Origin: CAYSLA01 sp964431685
GTDB taxonomy: Bacteria; Armatimonadota; UBA5829
Reading direction: 5' to 3'
Assembly: GCA_964431685.1 (NCBI GenBank)
Contig: CAYSLA010000119.1
Coordinates: forward strand, 1-10,441
Length of the DNA stretch: 10,441 nt
In this document: positions 1 through 5,239 of the stretch, piece by piece
Layout: each line of letters begins with the position of its first letter
Position numbering within the stretch: the stretch's first letter is position 1
The notes under the pieces: generated by a model
Database searches by the model: none
What the model was told of the DNA's origin: nothing
What the model saw: only the letters and a program-made list of their open reading frames with translations
Made by a program: the position numbers and the translations under genes

Positions 1-118
1 CTTCCTTGAGCCAGCGTCGGATGGTCTGCGGCCACCACCAGAACTCAACGTCGGGAACTCGATTCACTTGCTGGTAGGTAAACACCCTGTACCAGCGGTC
101 CGTTACTTTACTACGCAT
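1..118 (-). CDS. URO-D-like (uroporphyrinogen decarboxylase family) protein, N-terminal fragment
   Basis: Reading leftward from an ATG at 118-116 gives 39 codons before the window edge, starting MRSKVTDRWYRVFTYQQVNR and continuing VPDVEFWWWPQTIRRWLKE. The pattern of a short start, an RW..V..YQ.V.RVP.-type segment, then acidic-F-aromatic residues and an RRW segment is what I know from the N-termini of URO-D-like proteins. In many environmental bacteria these are not haem enzymes but corrinoid/methyltransferase-related or unassigned proteins encoded near sugar hydrolases. A GAGGAA ribosome binding site lies at 130-125, five bases upstream of the ATG. The gene follows the minus-strand hydrolase stop by 88 bp, so co-transcription is likely. 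The active-site region is outside the window, so a true HemE function can be neither claimed nor excluded. Confidence 0.72.
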   Translation of the reverse strand, partial: MRSKVTDRWYRVFTYQQVNRVPDVEFWWWPQTIRRWLKE

Positions 119-169
119 ATTGGTTTCCTCATTTTATTCGTTTGTGTTGTTATTGGCCTTCTTCGCTCA

Positions 170-193
170 GTGACGTCGTGACTTCGTGACGCC
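170..193. repeat. Three tandem 8-bp repeats (GTGACNYC)
   Basis: GTGACGTC, GTGACTTC and GTGACGCC lie head to tail in the gap between the hydrolase and the URO-D-like gene. It is a short imperfect array of three copies with an 8-bp period. It could be a protein-binding array or simple replication slippage; nothing else in the window matches it. Confidence 0.5.
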
Positions 194-206
194 CGGCGCC
201 AGGGGG

Positions 207-2267
207 TTACACCGCGGCCTTCAATTGCTCGATCTTGCGGCGGTATTCCTTGTGCCACTTAGCGCCCTCGAGTTCAGCGGCCTGGGGATGCTCCTGCAGA
301 AGCCGCTCGCAGAAGGCGACGATGTCCTCGCAGGCGTCGCGGTCCTCCCGCAGGAGGTCGCCCGCAGCCGCCAGATACGCGCCAGCGTCACAGTCCTTGC
401 GCTTGAACAGGCCGTGCAGCTCAAAATGCAGGCCCATCTCGCGGCCAAGCAGTCCCAAATATTCGGCGTAGATGCGGTGCCGTACCAGGTGCTCGCTTCG
501 CCTCAGCGGCTCAGCATCGCCGTTCCACCAGAATGCGTAGCCGACGGGCGCGTCGTCCACTGCGGCGGCGGCTTCCGCGAGCAGCCGCGCGGCCTCGGCG
601 AAGTGCGGCGCGGCCAGCCGCCAGCCGACACCCACGGCCTCGAGACAGTCGGTCAAGCTGCCGCCGTTGTAGGTAAAGCCGAGAGCCACTTTGGGAACCA
701 GGCGACCGGCATCCAGACCTGCCGACTGACCCGCAAGAAACTCGGGCAGCGGCGCGTCGCCCTTGAACATGTACCAGCCGGGCCACTGTCCTCCGTGCCA
801 GACTGTACAGTTCGACAAGATGCGCTGGGCGCACTCAATTTCCTGCCAGGCACGAAAGGCGGTCTCTCCCGCAGCAGGGCCGTACTGGTTCAGGGCAATG
901 CGGCGGCAGACGGTTTCCGGGTCAGCCAGCGGATTCAAGAAGAACTCGCGGCAGGCAACGGAGTTGTTAGGCACAGTCTCGTTGAGTGTGCCCCAGTGAT
1001 CGAAGACACCCTCGACCTCGAGATCGTGCCAGCGGGCGATTTTCGCGCCAATGCCGAGCGGAAAGTCCTGCAAATCCACTCCCCAGAGGTGGGTCGCGTC
1101 GTCGCCAAGATGAAAGTCGTCGTAGCCGATGAAGAGTTGGCCGCGCTCGCGGCATATGGCGCGGGCGCGACGCAGCAGGTCGTGATTCTGCCGCTCGACT
1201 TGCCAGCCGTCGGACTGCGAAGACATGTAGAGGCCGCTCGCGGCCGGCAGCCGCGCCTGGCGATCGAGGAACTCTTCAGGCATGGATTCCCAGTGCCAAC
1301 CGGTGGTGAGTACGCGCAAGCCGGGGCGGACCTTGCTGCCTTCCTCAATAAGGAACCGGATCAGCCGGTCGCGCTGCTCGAACTTGCTTATGCCATTGCA
1401 GCGTGGGCAGGTCGCGGGGTCACAACCCTCACCGCCTGAGTCCATGCCGAAGAGATAGATCGTCTCGATCTCCGGGAACTCCGCGAAGAAGCGTGCCAGC
1501 AGGTCGCGGTAGAACGCCTGCACCTGGGGATGCGAGAAGCACATTACTTTGCCCTGGTAGGTGCCAGAGTCACTCAGGACTTCGGCCGGGTAGCGGTCGA
1601 GCCACGCCTGCCGATCGGGTTCCGGCACCCATGGGCCGCCCTGACAGGGGAGCTCGGTTATCCACAGCGCCAGGCCAAGGCCATAGTCGCGACAATCCGA
1701 CACGAGGCGTTTCAAACCCTCCCGATTCCCGGCGACCTCGTCCTCCGGGACTGCTTTGGGAAAGATCGGGCTGGTCACATAGCCCTGCAGACTGCGGCGG
1801 CTTCCCTGCCAGTCGTGGCTGATCAGGCAGTGTGAGGCGCCGAGTCGGCTCAGATATCGAACGTCGGCACGCTCACCCGGCCACACGTCAAACCGGGGAT
1901 GGAAATGGCGCTGGTCGATTCGGAACACACCGCGTGCGTGCCAGTCCACGGGCAGGTCTAGGCTGAAGGCCAGACGCTCCTCCAGAGCATAGACCGCGTG
2001 CAGCACGCCGCGCGGCGTGCTGCCAAGCAGGTAGATTGTGCCGCGCTCACGCAGGCACTCGAACGCGTCCCGGCCGGGCGGGACGTTGTGCAGATTCACC
2101 AGACCGCGACGGATCAGGTCGCTGCGCTCTGGCGAATCCTCGAACAGGCCGACGTGGAAATTGGTCGACGACAGGCTTCTTCCCGTCGTGCGTGCGAGCG
2201 CTCCGAGGAGTTCCGTGCGGGCGGTGGTGACGGCCCGGTGTTCTCCGCAGGTTACTATGTCATCCAT
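207..2267 (-). CDS. Predicted TIM-barrel glycoside hydrolase, GH20/GH67-like
   Basis: A 686-residue protein if started at the ATG at 2267. The frame stays open to 2576, but residues upstream of this start look non-coding and a good promoter (2382-2410) lies inside them. The N-terminal ~100 residues form the alpha/beta accessory domain typical of GH20 and GH67 enzymes: a first strand MDDIVTCGE, then GTIYLLGSTPRGVLHAVYALEE-type sequence at about residues 76-97. A barrel follows (about 120-440) with the acidic strand-end motif YLFGMDSGGEG, putting D276 and E280 in a plausible active site. Next come a CDPATCPRC cysteine cluster (282-290), TGWHWE, and FDHWGTLNE near 422-430. The C-terminal ~220 residues look helical. 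There is no signal peptide, so it is probably cytoplasmic. Substrate is unknown; beta-hexosaminidase-like or glucuronidase-like activity are both possible. It likely heads an operon with the URO-D-like gene. The start is only moderately certain: a GGAAAGG lies 13 nt upstream, rather far. Confidence 0.75.
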   Translation of the reverse strand: MDDIVTCGEHRAVTTARTELLGALARTTGRSLSSTNFHVGLFEDSPERSDLIRRGLVNLHNVPPGRDAFECLRERGTIYLLGSTPRGVLHAVYALEERLAFSLDLPVDWHARGVFRIDQRHFHPRFDVWPGERADVRYLSRLGASHCLISHDWQGSRRSLQGYVTSPIFPKAVPEDEVAGNREGLKRLVSDCRDYGLGLALWITELPCQGGPWVPEPDRQAWLDRYPAEVLSDSGTYQGKVMCFSHPQVQAFYRDLLARFFAEFPEIETIYLFGMDSGGEGCDPATCPRCNGISKFEQRDRLIRFLIEEGSKVRPGLRVLTTGWHWESMPEEFLDRQARLPAASGLYMSSQSDGWQVERQNHDLLRRARAICRERGQLFIGYDDFHLGDDATHLWGVDLQDFPLGIGAKIARWHDLEVEGVFDHWGTLNETVPNNSVACREFFLNPLADPETVCRRIALNQYGPAAGETAFRAWQEIECAQRILSNCTVWHGGQWPGWYMFKGDAPLPEFLAGQSAGLDAGRLVPKVALGFTYNGGSLTDCLEAVGVGWRLAAPHFAEAARLLAEAAAAVDDAPVGYAFWWNGDAEPLRRSEHLVRHRIYAEYLGLLGREMGLHFELHGLFKRKDCDAGAYLAAAGDLLREDRDACEDIVAFCERLLQEHPQAAELEGAKWHKEYRRKIEQLKAAV

Positions 2268-2381
2268 GTTGTGAGACCATACCTTTCCATAGTGACTCTT
2301 TGCTTTGATCATTGAGTTGGGCAGAGCGCCCTTTGCGGTAAGATGTGAGCATGAACGCACCACAAGAAACGAGTCTTCGTC

Positions 2382-2410
2382 ATGATGTATGATACGAGTC
2401 AGCCTGTCAA
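2382..2410 (-). promoter_or_regulatory. Probable sigma-A/70-type promoter of the hydrolase gene
   Basis: On the minus strand a perfect TTGACA (2410-2405) is followed after 17 bases by CATCAT (2387-2382), a 4/6 match to TATAAT. Transcription would start near 2375, leaving about 108 nt of leader before the ATG at 2267. This supports the shorter reading frame for the hydrolase, because the upstream in-frame ATG at 2576 would precede the promoter. The -10 box is imperfect. Confidence 0.45.
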
Positions 2411-2462
2411 GTCCTGCGACTCTTGTTGAGGGTAGGGGTTCTTGCTCCCGATACAGCATCGA

Positions 2463-2487
2463 GTTTCGGGAATAGCTCCCCCGAAAC
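2463..2487. repeat. Inverted repeat GTTTCGGG...CCCGAAAC
   Basis: Eight perfect base pairs (2463-2470 with 2480-2487) enclose a 9-base loop. No T-run follows on either strand, so it is not a standard terminator. It closely resembles the hairpin at 8193-8218, with the same GTTTCGG/CCGAAAC arms and a similar loop size, which suggests a dispersed family in this genome. Confidence 0.6.
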
Positions 2488-2615
2488 GCCATACGACTCA
2501 ATTTCTCAGTATTCCGCAATATTGGTAGCGCCGCTGTCGACCGGGCACTCGTCATACTTGCCCAATCCCTCTGCACAGCGCCCCTCAGAGAGTCTCTGCC
2601 CGCCTGGAAAAGACT

Positions 2616-2627
2616 GCTTGATCAAGC
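2616..2627. promoter_or_regulatory. 12-bp perfect palindrome, possible operator
   Basis: GCTTGATCAAGC is perfectly self-complementary. It lies about 200 bp upstream of the predicted hydrolase promoter and 80 bp upstream of the first predicted small-RNA promoter. A dimeric repressor or activator site is possible. No second copy was noticed in the window, so the role is open. Confidence 0.3.
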
Positions 2628-2706
2628 CATCACACAAGAGCGAATATCGGGATATGTATAGAGCGTGGGCCCTGTTTCCCTGTTTTCGAAAAAAGTCAGG
2701 ATTTGC

Positions 2707-2735
2707 GGGAACAAAAGCGCGTGCAGCGTCGTATA
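2707..2735 (+). promoter_or_regulatory. ECF-sigma-like promoter of small RNA 1
   Basis: GGGAAC at 2707-2712 and TCGTATA at 2729-2735 are separated by 16 bases. A GGAAC-type -35 and a CGTA-type -10 at this spacing fit the general consensus of group IV (ECF) sigma factors. The same two boxes at the same spacing recur in unit 2 (2939-2967). A sigma-A reading (GGAACA, 18 bases, TATATA) is possible but has a poor -35. No sigma factor gene lies in the window. Confidence 0.55.
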
Positions 2736-2741
2736 TATAAC

Positions 2742-2828
2742 TGAATGTAACAACATTCTCTTCTTTCTCCTTTCATCTCCTTGGTCGGGTCTCGACCAGA
2801 ACATCGGTCGAGGCACGGCTGTTTTTTT
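2742..2828 (+). ncRNA. Predicted small regulatory RNA, tandem copy 1
   Basis: Predicted transcript of about 87 nt from the ECF-like promoter to the terminator T-run; the 5' end is estimated as about 7 nt after the -10. It has a CU-rich stretch at 2756-2782 with two TCTCCTT motifs (2766-2772 and 2776-2782), each the exact complement of the Shine-Dalgarno-like AAGGAGA. A strong intrinsic terminator hairpin follows. There is no credible ORF inside it. Unit 2, 232 bp downstream, shares the promoter boxes, CTTTCTCCTT, GGGTCTCGA in the 5' arm of the hairpin and TTTTTGCCTG at the end. I infer a trans-acting RNA that masks ribosome binding sites. It matches no RNA family I can name with certainty; the CU-rich, multi-copy layout is reminiscent of 'cuckoo' (CcsR) RNAs of alphaproteobacteria, without evident homology. 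Confidence 0.55.
2783..2828 (+). terminator. Intrinsic terminator of small RNA 1
   Basis: CTCGACC (2791-2797) pairs with GGTCGAG (2806-2812) around an 8-base loop. Pairing extends outward to 2783/2820 with wobbles and a single G-A mismatch, so the helix runs almost into a T7 tract at 2822-2828. The orientation is clearly plus strand. Confidence 0.75.
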
Positions 2829-2938
2829 GCCTGGACTGTAACCAGCGACATTCGTTCTCACCTCAAAGCTTTACTGGCCACCGATTCATCCGTACTTGCC
2901 GACAATCCTGGAATACTGCAGAACAATCGTTGTTTGCA

Positions 2939-2967
2939 GGGAACAAATCGGCGGACCCGGTCGTATA
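2939..2967 (+). promoter_or_regulatory. ECF-sigma-like promoter of small RNA 2
   Basis: GGGAAC (2939-2944), 16 bases, TCGTATA (2961-2967): the same boxes and spacing as at 2707-2735. Similarity extends upstream (TTTGC before the -35) and to the AAA after it, while most of the spacer differs. Preserved boxes in a diverged context point to a functional promoter. Confidence 0.55.
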
Positions 2968-2973
2968 TTAGCT

Positions 2974-3053
2974 GTAGATACGTTTCCTTTCTCTTTCTCC
3001 TTCTGCTGTAGCGGGTCTCGAAGCCAAAAGCTTCGGGGCCCGTTTCAGTTTTT
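2974..3053 (+). ncRNA. Predicted small regulatory RNA, tandem copy 2
   Basis: Predicted transcript of about 80 nt, sibling of the unit at 2742-2828. A CU-rich tract at 2983-3004 includes CTTTCTCCTT (2993-3002), identical over 10 bases to copy 1 and containing one TCTCCTT anti-Shine-Dalgarno motif where copy 1 has two. A 13-bp terminator stem follows. Sequence between these blocks has diverged, so the two RNAs may share a seed but differ in target range. It is tail to tail with the fmdB-type gene, whose terminator lies about 40 bp further on. The 5' end is an estimate. Confidence 0.55.
3012..3053 (+). terminator. Intrinsic terminator of small RNA 2
   Basis: Thirteen continuous pairs, two of them G-T wobbles, join 3012-3024 to 3030-3042 around a CAAAA loop. 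TTTcagTTTTT follows at 3043-3053. The 5' arm shares GGGTCTCGA with the terminator of copy 1, while the 3' arms differ yet keep pairing, consistent with a conserved structure. Confidence 0.8.
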
Positions 3054-3090
3054 GCCTGCCGGTGTCGGTGCGCACCTGGCCAGTTCACGC

Positions 3091-3120
3091 AAAAAAGACC
3101 CCTCCTGGAATGGAAGGGTC
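3091..3120 (-). terminator. Intrinsic terminator of the FmdB-type gene
   Basis: On the minus strand GACCCTTCC pairs with GGAGGGGTC (nine pairs including one U-G wobble) around a 6-base loop. It is followed directly by T6 (3096-3091). It lies 25 bp past the fmdB stop. With the plus-strand terminator at 3012-3053 it cleanly separates convergent transcripts. Confidence 0.85.
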
Positions 3121-3145
3121 TGCAATTCGTCTGATGGATTCCGAA

Positions 3146-3409
3146 TCAGTCTTTGGCTGCTGCCGCGGCGGGGCACTCGGCGCACTTTTCAGAGGTGCCG
3201 CAGGCTGCGGGTGCCGTGGTGCTCTTGCCGCTGGATGAGTAGTCGTTGACGTGGAACCCCGAGCCTTTGAACACAATCCCAACCGGGAAAGGCACACGGC
3301 TTACTTCACCGTCACAGTACTGGCAGTCGGTGAGCGGCTCGTCCGACATCTTCTGGACCTGTTCGAAAGTGCGCTCGCACTTGTTGCATCTGTATACGTA
3401 CGTGGGCAT
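3146..3409 (-). CDS. FmdB-family zinc ribbon protein
   Basis: An 87-residue protein. The N-terminus MPTYVYRCNKCERTFEQVQK is the hallmark of the FmdB regulatory/zinc ribbon family. C8, C11, C29 and C32 form two CxxC knuckles that should bind one zinc. The GSGFHVNDYS segment (49-58) is also typical of the family. After a Ser/Ala-rich stretch there is an extra cysteine cluster, C70, C76 and C79, before an alanine tail. FmdB was named from a formamidase operon, but the biochemical role of most members is unknown. GAGGGG eight bases upstream of the ATG serves as ribosome binding site. The gene has its own promoter (3472-3501) and terminator (3091-3120), so it is probably monocistronic. Confidence 0.9.
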   Translation of the reverse strand: MPTYVYRCNKCERTFEQVQKMSDEPLTDCQYCDGEVSRVPFPVGIVFKGSGFHVNDYSSSGKSTTAPAACGTSEKCAECPAAAAAKD

Positions 3410-3471
3410 TCAGACCACCCCTCAACTCTTAGTTAGTAGCACTCCGCATCAAACATCAGGAGAGTACATAT

Positions 3472-3501
3472 ATTATACTCTGCTCCTGCCCGGTGAATCA
3501 A
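3472..3501 (-). promoter_or_regulatory. Sigma-A/70-type promoter of the FmdB-type gene
   Basis: On the minus strand TTGATT (3501-3496) and a perfect TATAAT (3477-3472) are separated by 18 bases. Start of transcription would be near 3465, giving a ~55-nt leader. Confidence 0.65.
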
Positions 3502-3533
3502 GTCCGTCGGGATACTCAGCTCTCGACAGCACC

Positions 3534-4085
3534 TCAGAAATCGACCTTTACCGGCTCTCTGGCAGCGTCTTCCATCGGGAAATACTCGCTTTCCTTGAAC
3601 CCAAATGAGTTGGCGATGATGTTCGCGGGAAACGACTGAATGAGAGTGTTGAACGTCATAACGTTGTCGTTGTAGAACTGCCGTGAGTAGGCGATCTTAC
3701 TCTCAGTGCCGGACAGTTCCTCTTGAAGCATCAGGAAGTTCTGGTTGGCTTTGAGTTCCGGATAGGCCTCCGCCACTGCGAACAGGCTCTTGAGCGCTCC
3801 GGTGATCATGTTCTGGGCGTCGGCCTGCTCCTTAACTCCGTGCGCGTCCATCATCGAGCTTCTTGCCTTGGTTACGTTCTCGAATACTGCACGCTCGTGC
3901 GTCGCGTAACCCCGAACAGACTCCACCAGGTTGGGAATGAGGTCATATCTCCTGCGAAGCTGTACGTCTATCTGGCTCCACGCGTTCTGTATGCGGTTAC
4001 GCAGGCTTACCAGACGGTTGTACGTCGATATTGCCCAAACGACCACGACGAAAACGATAGCCAGGAGCACCCAAAGAGCAGTCAT
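3534..4085 (-). CDS. lemA: LemA family membrane protein
   Basis: A 183-residue protein matching the usual LemA length. One N-terminal membrane segment (about residues 3-20, ALWVLLAIVFVVVVWAIS) is followed by the family signature: YNRLVSLRNRIQNAWSQIDV, then RRRYDLIPNLVESVRGYATHE. The helical body contains YPELKANQNFLMLQEELSGT and ends with SFGFKESEYFP. LemA proteins are thought to have a short outside tail and a helical soluble domain; their function is not settled, with links to envelope stress and to partner TPM-domain proteins. No partner is adjacent here. GGAGG nine bases before the ATG is the ribosome binding site, and a promoter lies at 4121-4150. The gene is divergent from the AraC regulator and upstream of fmdB, with no clear terminator in the 124 bp between them. 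Confidence 0.93.
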   Translation of the reverse strand: MTALWVLLAIVFVVVVWAISTYNRLVSLRNRIQNAWSQIDVQLRRRYDLIPNLVESVRGYATHERAVFENVTKARSSMMDAHGVKEQADAQNMITGALKSLFAVAEAYPELKANQNFLMLQEELSGTESKIAYSRQFYNDNVMTFNTLIQSFPANIIANSFGFKESEYFPMEDAAREPVKVDF

Positions 4086-4120
4086 AGGTTGATTCCTCCA
4101 TCAAACAGCGTTCGTCCATC

Positions 4121-4150
4121 ATTGTAGACCTTTTTGACCTAAGGAAGCAA
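4121..4150 (-). promoter_or_regulatory. Probable promoter of lemA
   Basis: On the minus strand TTGCTT (4150-4145), an 18-base spacer and TACAAT (4126-4121). The -10 matches 5 of 6 consensus positions. A start near 4114 would leave a leader of about 29 nt containing the GGAGG ribosome binding site. Confidence 0.5.
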
Positions 4151-4250
4151 CACAGCATCAGGAGGAGTCACACTCGGCGGCGTGGAACAAAGAACAAAGA
4201 CTTGCTGATATCCAGGATTAGACTGGGACTGTGGTAGGGGGCAGTCGGGT

Positions 4251-5078
4251 ATGGGCTCAGAGAACGTGTTCTCGGGACGGGATTTTCCTGTTTGCATCGC
4301 GTATAACCAGCAGTTGCCGAAGTCGCATTATCACCCCGAAATGGAGTTGTCCCTTGTCTTGCGAGGCCACGGACGCTACTTCGTCCGGGACACGGCTTTC
4401 GACCTGCGTCAGGGGATGGGAGTCATTGTGCACCGCGATGATGTGCACTACGGAATCCCAGACGCCGACAGCAGCATGTTGCGCGCAGTGGCCATATTTG
4501 ACCTCAGACTGCTTTCGAATTGTCCTGCTGCGGAAGAGGCGCTTTCGGTATTGTCTGTCAGGTCCCACTTCACACTGATGCCCTCTGAGACCACGGAAGT
4601 CGAGCTGTTACTTCGTGAGATCGACGATGAGCTGACCACCCGAAGATCGGCCTGGCAGGAGGTTGTGAGGTGCGACCTCGAGAGGCTATTGATATTCATA
4701 TCGAGAGCCAACTCCAGCGAGCTCCCTGCACGGGTGAGCGGCGAGGAGAGTGATCTTGTGACACGAGTCGTGCGCCATCTCGAGGCAGCGTTTGCCCAGC
4801 GGCAGTCTGTGGAGGAGATCGCGCGCGCGTTTGGAGTGTCCCCGCAGACCCTGCGGCGGGCTTTCAGAAAGTGTGCCGGTATCGGAGTCAAAGAGTTTGT
4901 GGTGCGATTGCGCATCATCGAGGCTAAGCGTCTTCTGGAGCACACAGACGACAAAGTGGCCACGGTGGCTTACGAGGTGGGTTTTGACAACCTCTCGGCC
5001 TTCAATCGCGATTTCCGGATAGTCTGCGGTGTCAGTCCATCTGAATACCGACGGTTAGCGCGCGACTATTCCACCTAG
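4251..5078 (+). CDS. AraC/XylS family transcriptional regulator with N-terminal cupin
   Basis: A 275-residue regulator. Residues ~20-75 form an AraC-type cupin sensor: HYHPEMELSLVLRGHGRYF, then a turn and GMGVIVHRDDVHY, with H26 and H28 at the usual pocket position. Residues ~170-272 are the DNA-binding domain with two helix-turn-helix units: SVEEIARAFGVSPQTLRRAF (186-205), and VATVAYEVGFDNLSAFNRDF (236-255) followed by GVSPSEYR. This is the full AraC signature. The ATG is preceded by TAGGGGG at nine bases. The alpha-mannosidase gene starts 161 bp downstream on the same strand, so the regulator most likely senses a sugar and activates that gene. The ligand cannot be read from the sequence. 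It is divergent from lemA. Confidence 0.93.
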   Translation: MGSENVFSGRDFPVCIAYNQQLPKSHYHPEMELSLVLRGHGRYFVRDTAFDLRQGMGVIVHRDDVHYGIPDADSSMLRAVAIFDLRLLSNCPAAEEALSVLSVRSHFTLMPSETTEVELLLREIDDELTTRRSAWQEVVRCDLERLLIFISRANSSELPARVSGEESDLVTRVVRHLEAAFAQRQSVEEIARAFGVSPQTLRRAFRKCAGIGVKEFVVRLRIIEAKRLLEHTDDKVATVAYEVGFDNLSAFNRDFRIVCGVSPSEYRRLARDYST

Positions 5079-5144
5079 CGCGGCTGGCCGGCTCAATGGT
5101 CCCAAAATACCCCTCAAACAATGCAGGATTTGCGCGTGCCGTAG

Positions 5145-5150
5145 TATAAG
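5145..5150 (+). promoter_or_regulatory. Possible activator-dependent -10 element of the mannosidase gene
   Basis: TATAAG (5 of 6 to TATAAT) lies about 90 bp before the mannosidase ATG. At 17 bases upstream there is only TGCAGG, a poor -35, as is common at promoters that need an AraC-type activator. No clear pair of AraC half-sites could be picked out by eye. Confidence 0.3.
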
Positions 5151-5239
5151 TACCCCATGACCCCTTAGAGCCGACATGGCCGGACACGACCGCATCACTG
5201 CGCCTGGGGATTACGACTCAAACGTGAGGACAGATAGAT

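Larger units (their letters stand above)
2268..2700. other. Non-coding upstream region of the hydrolase gene
   Basis: No credible gene lies here; the open frames across it have no recognisable protein character. It holds the probable minus-strand promoter of the hydrolase (2382-2410), a GTTTCGGG/CCCGAAAC hairpin (2463-2487), a CAGAGA-G-TCTCTG inverted repeat (2586-2598), a 12-bp perfect palindrome (2616-2627) and a TTTTCGAAAA palindrome (2683-2692). This density of dyads suggests regulator binding sites. The stretch ends where the first predicted small-RNA promoter begins. Confidence 0.6.

Noticed and set aside
186..1439. A 417-codon open frame on the plus strand
   Set aside because: It lies entirely antisense to the hydrolase gene, has no recognisable protein features and no ribosome binding site. 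It is a by-product of GC-rich codon use on the other strand.
2622..2756. A 44-residue minus-strand reading frame preceded by AAGGAG, opposite small RNA 1
   Set aside because: The ribosome-binding-like sequence is just the complement of the CU-rich tract. Copy 2 has no equivalent frame, and promoter boxes and T-runs point to the plus strand. It remains the main alternative if no plus-strand RNA is found.
2577..3088. Several 70-120-codon frames in the 2.4-3.1 kb region on both strands
   Set aside because: None shows family motifs, consistent ribosome binding sites or similarity between the two repeated units. They overlap promoters and terminators.
4184..4211. A GGAACAAA upstream of the AraC gene that recalls the small-RNA promoters
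   Set aside because: At the matching distance the sequence is CTGATAT rather than TCGTATA and the leading G is missing, so a third ECF-type promoter is not supported.
5109..5164. Three ACCCC motifs before the mannosidase gene as possible AraC sites
   Set aside because: They are short and irregularly spaced (43 and 8 bp apart), and AraC half-sites are usually longer.
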